Shown here: piece after piece, positions 53,836 to 64,000 of the stretch
Layout: each line of letters starts with the position of its first letter
Numbering within the stretch: the stretch's first letter is position 1
Source of the DNA: Megamerina dolium
Taxonomy: Eukaryota; Arthropoda; Insecta; Diptera; Megamerinidae
Reading direction: 5' to 3'
DNA length: 64,000 bases
Assembly: GCA_963854835.1 (NCBI GenBank)
Contig: OY978530.1
Coordinates: 12,610,609 to 12,674,608 of the forward strand
The notes under the pieces: generated by a model
What the model saw: the letters and a program-made list of their open reading frames with translations, nothing else
Database searches by the model: none
What the model was told of the DNA's origin: nothing
Made by a program: the position numbers and the translations under genes

Positions 53836-55004
53836 TCAACGCTGATGTTGATGCCCTAATGTAATGATTAGAGGCAGAAATGCGCCACATATTAGAGCAG
53901 CAAGTTCACTATAGCGTAAACCCTTTGGACGACTGGAATGTGCTTGTTTAAGTTGTTTATTGTTATCAGAAAAATTTAAAATTTCGTCTGTTGATTTTGT
54001 AGGCTCTTCTAAAACCCGATATTCGTAATGTGGATGTTGCGCAATTGTATGACGTGTACCGCTACTACCATTGTGTGCTCGATCACCTGAAAGCTGCGTC
54101 AATTCGGGGAGCACATGCACAGTGGCAACATAAAGAAATGTGCCGGCGGAAAAAAGCATCGCTATACCGGTGGCATTAACTGAATTGAGCGTTTCCTTTT
54201 GCTCCTGACCAATACAAAAATAGGTCAACAATGTAAGTAATGGCGCCGACAATGAGAAAATCAAGAGATGTTTCCGTATTTGTTGAATATCAATTTTTTC
54301 GTGCAGCAAAAATGTGGCAAGACCAAACGCTGCTGGTGCTTTATGCAACATTATGGCAAGGAATACAATTATCTCCACATCCTGATGTGATGTTGTAGCA
54401 GCAGCACCTAGGGCTACGCCATCGGCTGTAAAACAAAATTTAGGCATGTTCAGTGATTATTTCACTCACAATTCTCGTCTATAAATGGTCTACTGACCTG
54501 CCGCATGAACCACTAATCCGAGAGTGGCAGTTATGTTCTTGTCATTGCTCGAACTTTTCCATTGTGAAACCTGATCGACAATCATCATAAAAACAAATCC
54601 CAAAATCAGCGATAAGCCAATAGTCTTAGAATGATCTTCAAATCCTGTGTAATTATGTGTCACGGTATGTGTCACAGCCGCATCGTCAGAACTTATTGCA
54701 GCAGGTACCGATTTAGTTGCGACCTCAGTTATAGCAGGTGCCTCATCCATATATAACGATCTTATACCTTCGGGAATTATCACTGTTAACGCTGTTCCAA
54801 CAAGCAAGCCTGCACCGAGTACCGTCACAAATTGAAGTTTTTCCTGTAGTACAAGAGCGAAATAAAAAAAAGAGGGTAATCTGGCAATAATCGTAATATA
54901 TATACCTCGCTGAATTTCACGACAAGAGGAAGACTACCTGCAAGATATGATCCCACCAGCATTACAACAACGAGCATTATTAAAACAAAAGTCTCTTCTG
55001 CCAT
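53836..55004 (-). CDS. Zip102B: ZIP-family zinc transporter (SLC39A9/ZIP9-like)
   Basis: Three exons, 55004-54906, 54843-54498 and 54425-53836, with GT-AG introns of 62 and 72 nt, give 344 residues. About eight membrane segments are visible. The first is residues 6-30. The second has I-I-P-E-G with E58. The fourth holds the ZIP signature H146-A-A-A-D150-G, formed across the second splice junction. The fifth has L-H-K-A-P with H176 and P179. These H, D and E residues line the metal path in ZIP proteins. Loops with N-Y-T and N-I-T sites lie between segments 2 and 4, and a polar loop with H-P-H-Y lies before the last segment. ZIP9-type proteins bring zinc into the cytosol from the Golgi or across the plasma membrane. 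The frame is intact, so it is a live host gene. The Drosophila symbol is assigned by resemblance to the human ZIP9 family. Confidence 0.93.
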
Positions 55005-55612
55005 GATATGGTGTAAGAACTAATGCATACGAAGTGTGAATGTGCCTACGGTCGTAAACGATATCCGTATTTAAAACAAAAACTAAAATTCCTATTTTAC
55101 CGCTCTCGTTATTAGAATTCTACTTTATGGTATATCACATATACTCACTATTGTCGTTTTATCTGAATATTATCAATAACTCGCTTTCTGGGTTTTTTTA
55201 TCCGCTCTTTGAATGCGGATTTTATCGAATATAGTTGTAAACAGATTTACTGCGCCAGCAACATTACAACACGACGACAATATGACATACGCAGCATTAG
55301 TTGTGATGATATTTTCAACCGAAACAAAGCGAAGTAAAACAAAATAACATCCGCTATGCAGTGGTTATTTTACGAATCAATTGAACTCCATTAAAAAAAT
55401 CGTTGTTGGTTTCAATACAAAATGAAAAATGAATTCCAAAAATGCACATATGCATGTCAATCAGTTCTGATTGATGTTCTCGACATCAATCAGACCAATT
55501 TCACTAGTGTTGCCTTATCAATTTTATATAGAGAAAAAGAAAATATGAGAAAAAATATACCTAAATAATGCAACATTGCTTTACGGGTATTCTGTATATT
55601 ACCTGCATTCTT
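55005..55612. other. Upstream region of the zinc transporter gene
   Basis: Probably holds the 5' untranslated region and promoter; no clear TATA box or initiator can be singled out. A MITE begins 609 bp upstream of the start codon. Confidence 0.45.
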
Positions 55613-57129
55613 TTGCACGCGAGTTGCAAAAGAACACTGACTTATTTGCCGAACTGCATGCACAGCAACAACAAAAATAATCGACATCGTCTATTTGTTG
55701 CGTGTGGCCTGTCAAGCTGAGCTTGTCATGTCAAATGTGACTCAAATATCGGCAGCTGTCAACTGTGTCTTGAGGTTGTATCACTTATTATGCCAGATGC
55801 CAGAATGGTGGATTTCCTGTAGTACGTGATATTTGGTGGGTTCTGATATTGACTAAGCCAGTACATATACGATATTGTGTATATGACCGTAACTGTCAGG
55901 GATACTTGTATTGGTATGTACATAAGCATGGTATATTGTAGTTTGTTAACCTTCTTTTTTGGTTAACGTTATCTGAACATATTTTTTTTTGCCGCATTCT
56001 GGTCTATTCTGCCCCGTTAAAAGTTACCGTCATTTATTGTTTTCATTTGCATCTACAAATTTGGAAAAGAGTTGGTTGAAAGATTTGAAACGTGCCGTGT
56101 CGGTGTTATTTGGTCGGTATATTGTGGTGAAGTTTTGTTTAAGAGTGATGATATTAGCTGATTTTTATAACACTGAAGTGTATGCATGTGTGTTTTAACA
56201 ATGCTATAACTAATAAAAGGACGTAGTGGCGATATAAAATCCGTCTAGTACGATCGTTATTTATGAAATATAAAGTGCGCACATATGCATATCTGGAGGT
56301 ACTAGAGGACGGATGTCACACCAGAGGCCTGATGAACCAGAGTGGGGGCCCCATATAACTATTCCGCCCTATAATATTAACGGGTATATTGTTAATCCCG
56401 TAAAGAATTGATCAGGCGCCTTAATTAACCTTGCTGAGTCAGCTAGCGGCAGCGTGGTAGTTGCACATGATATAAACGAGTAGACCACCATAGTGACAAA
56501 CTCACCACTTATACACAACACACGGTAACATAATTTTGTTTCTATGCTACGTACGCAGAGGAACCTATAAAGAATACGATTTTAGACCAGAAAGATAATA
56601 GGTTTGATTAGCTGTACGTTTCGTGTAAGCGACACCATAGCAATAAATGTTCCAGCAGATCAGTTTTCTTTTATGGAGACCCGGAGGAAGTGTTTATCAT
56701 GCCTTAGTCTAAGAATCAGTGTAAATGTCGTCCTAATTTGTTTTTTGTTGATTATTTATTATTTAAAAGATAATATTTGGAGATTTTAATTTGTATGATG
56801 TGCATATGTACCTGATATGGGAGGAATGTATATGTATATATCATATGGTATTTGAATTTGGGTGCGATCGTACATAAAGAAGTAAAAAGATAATCGTCAT
56901 AAGGGAAACGGTAATCAAGTGGTGGAATCGTCTCGTTTTTATTTGCAGGTTCTTGTGGCACATACATATATACGTGCCTAGGTGATTCCCACCCCATTGA
57001 GCTCAATAGGTTTAGGGAGCCCTATATTTTAGTAAATACAAGAAATCTGTTGCGTTTGTGTCGTCATCGTCGTGTTGGAATTCCCTAATTTTTTTCGTCT
57101 TCCCTGTATTATCATACTGGCGAATTTAC

Positions 57130-57132
<3 letters not shown>

Positions 57133-57218
<86 letters not shown>
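57133..57218. repeat. (TA)n run, left arm
   Basis: An uninterrupted TA dinucleotide run of about 80 bp, mirrored at 60140-60243 in the right arm with a few TG interruptions. Confidence 0.95.
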
Positions 57219-57223
<5 letters not shown>

Positions 57224-58463
57224 ATATATATTTCCGTTTATATACTAATAGGTGCATACATATGGATAGCTGTATATAACCAACATATATATCTAATGTA
57301 TATTAATATATGCACATATATAGTACCCTTTTTTTTGTGTTTGTAATTACATTTTTTTCGTTATATACATAAAAGTTATTTGTTTTATATGTATGTATAT
57401 TATATATTATACCTTATATGTTACCTTTGTATATTTATACCTCTATTTACTTAATTTTTCTAGAACTAGTCATATTTATTACACATTTATTTATATTTAT
57501 TTATACCTTTATTTATATGTTACAATTTCTATTTATATTATTTCTATATATTTACAATTTTTCTTTCATTGGTTGTTATTCTTTTTTTTTGGTTTAATAT
57601 ATAATAAATAATTATGATATAATGTTTATTAGTATGTGCGGATAAAATATTTTTTAGAGGGGGGATATAGGGGGATGTGGATGAAAGTGGAGTGATTCTT
57701 GCAGGCGTTTAATTTGTTTGTTAGTGGGTATCGTTCTCAGAAGAAGTGTGCAGGACGGTCCAGGCTGGCGGGTACACCCAGGAGCACACGGAGGCATGTC
57801 ATCTGCCAGGTGCGTGAGATCATGAGTTTCTGTATATGGTATTAGTGTAAATGTGTGTGGTAGCGTTGGCCTCGGTCGACGTTATTGTCCATCCATTGTG
57901 GTGTCATGGCGGGTTGAGAAACACGACTCAATCCCCATTTGCTAGCCGAGGCATTCATGACAATCACGGTATGTGGATGGACAATAATGCTCCTGGGTGT
58001 ACCCGCCCAGCCTGGACCGTCTTGCACACTTCTTCTGAGAACGATCCCCACTAACAAACAAATTAAACGCCTGCAAGAATCACTCCACTTTCATCCACAT
58101 CCCCCTATATCCCCCCTCTAAAAAATATTTTATCAGCACATACTAATAAACATTATATCATAATTATTTATTATATATTAAACCAAAAAATAATAATAAC
58201 AACCAATGAAAGAAAAATTGTAAATATATAGAAATAATATAAAAAGAAATTGTAACATATAAAAATAAAAGGGTACTATATATGTGCATATATTAATATA
58301 CATTAGATATATATGTTGGTTATATACATCTATCCATATGTATGCACCTATTAGTATATAAACGGAAATATTCTTTTGTTTGATTTTCTTTTCACTAAAT
58401 GTATAGATTTGGGCAATGTATGAATTGTATTTTCGTAAGTATGGGTATATGTGATTCAACATA

Positions 58464-60114
58464 CAGTGGCTCCCAGCTTATTTCGTACAGTGACAGTTTA
58501 AAAATTGCTGCAGTCGTAATTCCTAATATAGCAAAAATTTGAACAAAATATAAATGCCATTTTTGAAAGGAAGGTTTGTTTTTTATTTTCCAAAATTTAC
58601 TTTTTCAAAATTTTAGTGTTTGACACTATAAAAAAATAAAATAAGAAAAAAATAGGAAAATTCATGTCACAGCTTATTTCGTACAGTCTCTTTAAGTTCA
58701 AACTAAAAACAAAGTAAGTTGATTTTAATATTTAGTATGACATCCCTTAGCGTTAATGACAGCCTGGAGTCTACTTGGCATTGAATCCACCAATTTTTGA
58801 GTGATGTCTGGTGTGATTTTTTTCCATTCCTCCATCAGTACCTTCTTTAGGTCTTGCTTATTAGAAATCTTGTGTGTTCTTATTTTATTGTCCAAAATAG
58901 ACTAAAGATTTTCAATCACATTCATGTCAGGTGACTGTGGTGGTGGAGACATCAAGTGTGAGCAGTTCAAATAAGCCAAGATTGCACAATCCCAGATTTA
59001 TGTTTTGGGTCATTATCTTGGTAATACCGAAATTCTTCCCGCAAACCCAGTTTGTCTGCACTTTGAAGTAAATTGTTTTTCAGAATCTCGAGGTACTTCA
59101 TTTTGTCCATTGTTCCCTCAATAAAAACCAATTCACCTACTCCGGCTGCTGACATACAGGCCCAAACCATCACGCTACCGCCACCATGCTTCACTGTGGG
59201 CTTAAGGTTCTCCTTGTTTAGCTCGGTATTAGCTTTACGCCAAACATATGACATTCCGTCCGAGCCAAAAATATTAAACTTAGACTCATCCGCGAAAATA
59301 ACGGTATTCCAGAACGCAGGAGTATTAATAATATGCTCTTTGGCGAAGTCAAGTCGGCGTTGTATATTCATTTTCGAAATGAATGGTTTCTTTCGGGCTA
59401 CTCGACCGTTCAAGTCATGATTGCGCAGCACACGTCGGACAGTTTCAGCACTGGATGATTTTCCTATTTCACGCTGAACCTCTGCAGCCAACTTCGGAGC
59501 GGATAACTTTGGATTTTTCTTAATTTTTCGTACAATATAACGCTCGTCTGATGCGTTGAAAATCTTATTAGGTGCTTCTCTGCCCTTGTTCTCCAACCGA
59601 TTTTCGCGAACGAAGCGTTGAATGATGTATTGGACAGTTGAGGCACTTAAATTTGTCATTTCAGCAATTTTTCGCACACTCTGACCTTTCCTAAAATGGT
59701 TAATTACCAGTTTACGCTGTTCCATCGTTGTACGATGACCCATAAAGCTAAATGTTTAATTTACAGCACTTTAACTATTTAAAATAATAATAATAAAAAT
59801 TGTTATAATAGTTAAAAAGGTCCAAAAACTCATACAATTCAAAAAAACTTTGTAACTGCGCGGCAGAATGAAACTTACTTACATTGAAGTTTGTGTACGA
59901 AATAAGATGTGAGCTGAAAATCAGCTGATCAATAGTTTTTCTCTCTTGCATAACAAAAAGAAAAATTTTTGGGGTTCCCCGTTTTCTTATTAGGTTTACT
60001 AAACACATACACAGACATCTACATTCAAAACTTATCGATAAGTTTTTTAGTTTCGATGTTACAGCCATGTACATAAAAATATATACACTGTACGAAATAA
60101 GCTGTGAGCCACTG
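58464..60114 (-). mobile_element. Tc1-like transposon with IR/DR ends, copy 1
   Basis: 1651 bp between TA flanks (58462-58463, 60115-60116). The ends start CAGTGGCTC and share the word CAGCTTATTTCGTACAGT. A related word (GCTTATTTCGTACA or its CATCTTATTTCGTACA form) recurs about 200 bp inside each end (near 58672 and 59890), giving direct repeats within long inverted repeats. It is inserted in the right arm of the palindrome. Confidence 0.92.
58725..59743 (-). pseudogene. Tc1-like transposase
   Basis: ATG at 59743. The paired helix-turn-helix DNA-binding part has VRKIAEMTNLSASTVQYIIQ. The catalytic domain has D in T-V-I-F-A-D-E-S-K, D in Y-Y-Q-D-N-D-P-K-H and, in another frame, E in M-N-V-I-E-N-L, the DDE set of Tc1 elements. 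The frame is open for 258 codons to about 58967, where a frameshift occurs. TAG replaces the usual tryptophan codon after N-L near 58912. The remainder (KIRTHKISNKQDLKKVLMEE ... INAKGCHTKY) ends at TAA 58725. Two lesions, otherwise well preserved. Confidence 0.92.
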
Positions 60115-60138
60115 TATACACATGTCCTTAACGGGCCG

Positions 60139-60246
<108 letters not shown>

Positions 60247-61708
60247 GTAAATTCGCCAGTATGATAATACAGGGAAGACGAAAAAAATTAGGGAATTCCA
60301 ACACGACGATGACGACACAAACGCAACAGATTTCTTGTATTTACTAAAATATAGGGCTCCCTAAACCTATTGAGCTCAATGGGGTGGGAATCACCTAGGC
60401 ACGTATATATGTATGTGCCACAAGAACCTGCAAATAAAAACGAGACGATTCCACCACTTGATTACCGTTTCCCTTATGACGATTATCTTTTTACTTCTTT
60501 ATGTACGATCGCACCCAAATTCAAATACCATATGATATATACATATACATTCCTCCCATATCAGGTACATATGCACATCATACAAATTAAAATCTCCAAA
60601 TATTATCTTTTAAATAATAAATAATCAACAAAAAACAAATTAGGACGACATTTACACTGATTCTTAGACTAAGGCATGATAAACACTTCCTCCGGGTCTC
60701 CATAAAAGAAAACTGATCTGCTGGAACATTTATTGCTATGGTGTCGCTTACACGAAACGTACAGCTAATCAAACCTATTATCTTTCTGGTCTAAAATCGT
60801 ATTCTTTATAGGTTCCTCTGCGTACGTAGCACAGAAACAAAATTATGGTACCGTGTGTTGTGTATAAGTGGTGAGTTTGTCACTATGGTGGTCTACTCGT
60901 TTATATCATGTGCAACTACCACGCTGCCGCTAGCTGACTCAGCAAGGTTAATTAAGGCGCCTGATCAATTCTTTACGGGATTAACAATATACCCGTTAAT
61001 ATTATAGGGCGGAATAGTTATATGGGGCCCCCACTCTGGTTCATCAGGCCTCTGGTGTGACATCCGTCCTCTAGTACCTCCAGATATGCATATGTGCGCA
61101 CTTTATATTTCATAAATAACGATCGTACTAGACGGATTTTATATCGCCACTACGTCCTTTTATTAGTTATAGCATTGTTAAAACACACATGCATACACTT
61201 CAGTGTTATAAAAATCAGCTAATATCATCACTCTTAAACAAAACTTCACCACAATATACCGACCAAATAACACCGACACGGCACGTTTCAAATCTTTCAA
61301 CCAACTCTTTTCCAAATTTGTAGATGCAAATGAAAACAATAAATGACGGTAACTTTTAACGGGGCAGAATAGACCAGAATGCGGCAAAAAAAAATATGTT
61401 CAGATAACGTTAACCAAAAAAGAAGGTTAACAAACTACAATATACCATGCTTATGTACATACCAATACAAGTATCCCTGACAGTTACGGTCATATACACA
61501 ATATCGTATATGTACTGGCTTAGTCAAGATCAGAACCCACCAAATATCACGTACTACAGGAAATCCACCATTCTGGCATCTGGCATAATAAGTGATACAA
61601 CCCCAAGACACAGTTGACAGCTGCAGATATTTGAGTCACATTTGACATGACAACTCACCGAGTTCAATTGAAGTTCCTTATATTTTAATTGACCTGAGTT
61701 ATTGCATA

Positions 61709-62222
61709 GACAGACGGCAGCCTAATTCCGAATTACCGAGTTAATTCGAATTAACTCGGGCATTAACTGCAGCTAATGCTCATAAACTCTATGAGTTAAT
61801 TCTCAAAATAAAAGAGGATTAGGGCTATTTGCGATGGCAACACTGCTGAAAATTGTCTATTGTGAATTTTTCTCCATCCATTTTATAAAATATTAGGTGT
61901 GTTCGCTAACAAAAAAACGTTCAACAATTGTTACAGTTTTTAACATGAAAAGTGTTGACGAACAAATAAATCCAGCTGTCAATTACGAACGGTGAATGTC
62001 AATTTACAAGTTTCTGATCGTTTTCAGTTCACGTACTTCTTGTAGATTTTCTCATATTGAGAGTGATAGATGACAGAAATTGATAGTGATAGTAATGTAA
62101 GTGGACAGACCTAATAAAACAGCAATCAGCCGTTTAGTTAATCCGCAATACTTCCGTCTGTCAGGTTATTATTTTATTCGGATTAAGTGCGCCGGTAATC
62201 AGGAATTAGGCTGCCGTCTGTC
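61709..62222. mobile_element. 514-bp MITE with GACAGACGGCAGCC ends
   Basis: The inverted ends are GACAGACGGCAGCCTAATTC on both sides, and TA flanks the element on each side (61707-61708, 62223-62224). Internal words repeat near the ends (CCGTCTGTCA, ATTACCG). There is no coding frame. TA flanks suggest a Tc1/mariner-type mover. It is inserted in MITE copy 2. Confidence 0.82.
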
Positions 62223-62670
62223 TAGGCTATTATAGTGTTGGAAAGTAAAAAAACAGCACTATTGTGAATAGACTACTGGAATGTGCTTGGGAAATTTCAA
62301 CAACACGTCAAATTATTGTAAATATAAACAAAAATAAGCAAAATAAAGCAAGTGCAAATAAAAATTTATTTTACATAAACGAATATATTTACCACAACAA
62401 AAGAACGCAGCTATTATTATATTATGTACATTATTATTAATATGACAACTGCGAAGGATTATTAAATTTTAAACATTAATTATATAAATTCCCTTTAAAG
62501 AAAGCTATTCGCGTTTGTTTTATATTCTGAGTAAGTACTGATTGAGGGAATTTTCTCGTTAAGCAAAGAAATTCTATAACTATAAATTTATAATTTTATT
62601 CGCGGAGCAGACCTCTTACTAACCACTCTCTCTCTCTCTTGCTTTGTTGCGAATTAATGAATGCTTATAG

Positions 62671-62850
62671 GATACAAAAAATCCAACTTATTCCAATCAG
62701 GAAGATCGGGAACACGCCATAGATACTATTCAACAGCAATTGGCTAACATTGCTAGCGATTCAGCAAAACATGATATCCGGGCAAAAATTCAGTCCCTTC
62801 TAAGTCAATATAACAAGAGTTTGGAAACACTTAAAGAAATTATATTTTGA
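62671..62850 (+). CDS. Possible terminal exon of an unidentified host gene
   Basis: A 59-codon frame ending TGA at 62850. It opens right after a splice-acceptor-like TTATAG; the in-frame TAG there means it must be spliced to be used. The peptide is hydrophilic and helical in look (DTIQQQLANIASDSAKHD, then QSLLSQYNKSLETLKEIIF), with heptad-like spacing. AATAAA occurs at 63018-63023. No matching upstream exon was found; a GTAAGT donor-like site lies near 62532. I do not recognise the family. It could be a chance frame. Confidence 0.45.
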   Translation, partial: DTKNPTYSNQEDREHAIDTIQQQLANIASDSAKHDIRAKIQSLLSQYNKSLETLKEIIF

Positions 62851-63417
62851 GTATTTTTCCATCTATTTATTGGTCTACGAACACTTTATTTATATTTTTT
62901 TAGCAGAATAACATTTTAATTGATTACTTTTGAAACCGTATGGGCACTTGGAGAAACAACAACAACAAACAACAAACCCTTTAAATTTTTCAAATAGCTA
63001 TGCAAACATCTGGAACAAAATAAACCAGAAACGAATGGGACAGATGAGTTTTATAGTTACGATAACACCCCACCGCGTAATCATTTAATAAATGATTACC
63101 TTTCATTTTGTACATTGTTTTTTTCTGTTTAAATATATTCTTTTTTGTCATTTTGTCACACACGTTTCCTATTTGCAACTTAATCCTTTTCCATAACTAT
63201 GTCACTGATAACAAACATACTTGTTGAGCAAGACATAAATATTGAGAAATACAATTTGTGTCAACACACGCTTGGTGCTGACAAATATTCTGCGAATTAA
63301 AAGAATTAAGCTGCTAAGAAACAATGCATTAAATGCAAGTTTGCAAAATCAAAAAGACAACCGTTTATTCGCCGCATAGGAAATTCGGCACAACATAATT
63401 ATAAGTACAGTGGCTCA
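62851..63417. other. No gene seen
   Basis: AT-rich DNA with a possible polyadenylation signal at 63018-63023; otherwise nothing recognised. Confidence 0.4.
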
Positions 63418-64000
63418 CAGCTTATTTCGTACAGTGTATATATTTTTATGTACATGGCTGTAACATCGAAACTAAAAAACTTATCGATAAGTTTTGAATG
63501 TAGATGTCTGTGTATGTGTTTAGTAAACCTAATAAGAAAACGGGGAACCCCAAAAATTTTTCTTTTTGTTATGCAAGAGAGAAAAACTATTGATCAGCTG
63601 ATTTTCAGCTCACATCTTATTTCGTACACAAACTTCAATGTAAGTAAGTTTCATTCTGCCGCGCAGTTACAAAGTTTTTTTGAATTGTATGAGTTTTTGG
63701 ACCTTTTTAACTATTATAACAATTTTTATTATTATTATTTTAAATAGTTAAAGTGCTGTAAATTAAACATTTAGCTTTATGGGTCATCGTACAACGATGG
63801 AACAGCGTAAACTGGTAATTAACCATTTTAGGAAAGGTCAGAGTGTGCGAAAAATTGCTGAAATGACAAATTTAAGTGCCTCAACTGTCCAATACATCAT
63901 TCAACGCTTCGTTCGCGAAAATCGGTTGGAGAACAAGGGCAGAGAAGCACCTAATAAGATTTTCAACTCATCAGACGAGCGTTATATTGTACGAAAAATT
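63418..64000 (+). mobile_element. Tc1-like transposon, copy 2 (cut by window end)
   Basis: Starts CAGTGGCTCACAGCTTATTT after TA (63416-63417), the same family as 58464-60114 but in the opposite orientation. The inner direct repeat is at about 63612-63628. Confidence 0.93.
63779..64000 (+). CDS. Tc1-like transposase, N-terminal part
   Basis: ATG at 63779; 74 codons are visible to the window end without a stop. It covers the helix-turn-helix DNA-binding region. It differs from copy 1 at one residue in the visible part (N-S-S-D against N-A-S-D). Whether the catalytic domain is intact cannot be seen. Confidence 0.88.
   Translation, partial: MGHRTTMEQRKLVINHFRKGQSVRKIAEMTNLSASTVQYIIQRFVRENRLENKGREAPNKIFNSSDERYIVRKI

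Noticed and set aside
56604..57006. Small proteins of 61-84 residues in the palindrome arms, present in both arms.
   Set aside because: Their conservation is explained by the arms being near-identical DNA; they have no recognisable domain, and opposite-strand frames are equally conserved.

Overview
The window reads as a repeat-rich stretch of insect nuclear DNA, most likely from a higher fly (Brachycera; perhaps a tephritid, at modest confidence). The pointers are a copia element primed by the internal half of initiator tRNA-Met, a mauritiana-type mariner, BEL/Pao, gypsy, LOA, CR1, RTE and I-type retroelements, 62-72 nt introns, and one ordinary host gene that looks like the zinc transporter ZIP9/Zip102B. 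No bacterial or viral genes, CRISPR array, rRNA or true tRNA gene was found.

Layout. Bases 1-2890 are the right part of a Ty3/gypsy element (Gypsy-A) with an open gag-integrase fusion. It sits inside the integrase of a second, minus-strand gypsy element (Gypsy-B), whose pieces run from 2891 to a primer-binding site at 50147-50157. Bases 3182-42655 are one nested block inside the Gypsy-B integrase gene, bounded by LTRs of a BEL element (BEL-C, minus). The block holds, in order: a LOA-like LINE split by a CR1-like LINE that carries a SINE (3726-8753); BEL-C gag-pol relics (8975-12597); a hAT transposon (13106-16489); a mariner (17726-18933); and an I-type LINE (18936 to about 37960). That LINE is split by a second SINE, by a solo-LTR-like insert carrying a pogo transposon, and by a BEL element (BEL-A, 23238-37406). 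BEL-A is itself split by BEL-B (23714-31816), which carries a second pogo copy. A copia element with a third SINE follows (38516-42346).

From 42661 to 50157 Gypsy-B resumes (reverse transcriptase, RNase H, gag), split by an RTE LINE (45205-48350) and a 459-bp MITE. A Jockey fragment and a deleted DD37D mariner follow. The only well-supported host gene is at 53685-55004 (minus strand, three exons, 344 aa, polyadenylation signal). From 55613 to 62410 a second copy of the MITE is split by a 5.9-kb near-perfect palindrome, which is itself split by a Tc1-like transposon, and by another small TA-flanked MITE. A possible terminal exon of an unidentified host gene lies at 62671-62850. A second Tc1-like copy runs off the right end.

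How it fits together. Almost every junction can be read twice: as a target-site duplication, and as a protein reading frame that closes when the insert is removed. This gives a relative order of insertion up to six levels deep (Gypsy-B > BEL-C > I-type LINE > BEL-A > BEL-B > pogo-2). Most coding parts are broken by stops, frameshifts or deletions. The longest open frames are the Gypsy-A gag-integrase fusion, the pogo-1 catalytic domain and the hAT transposase.
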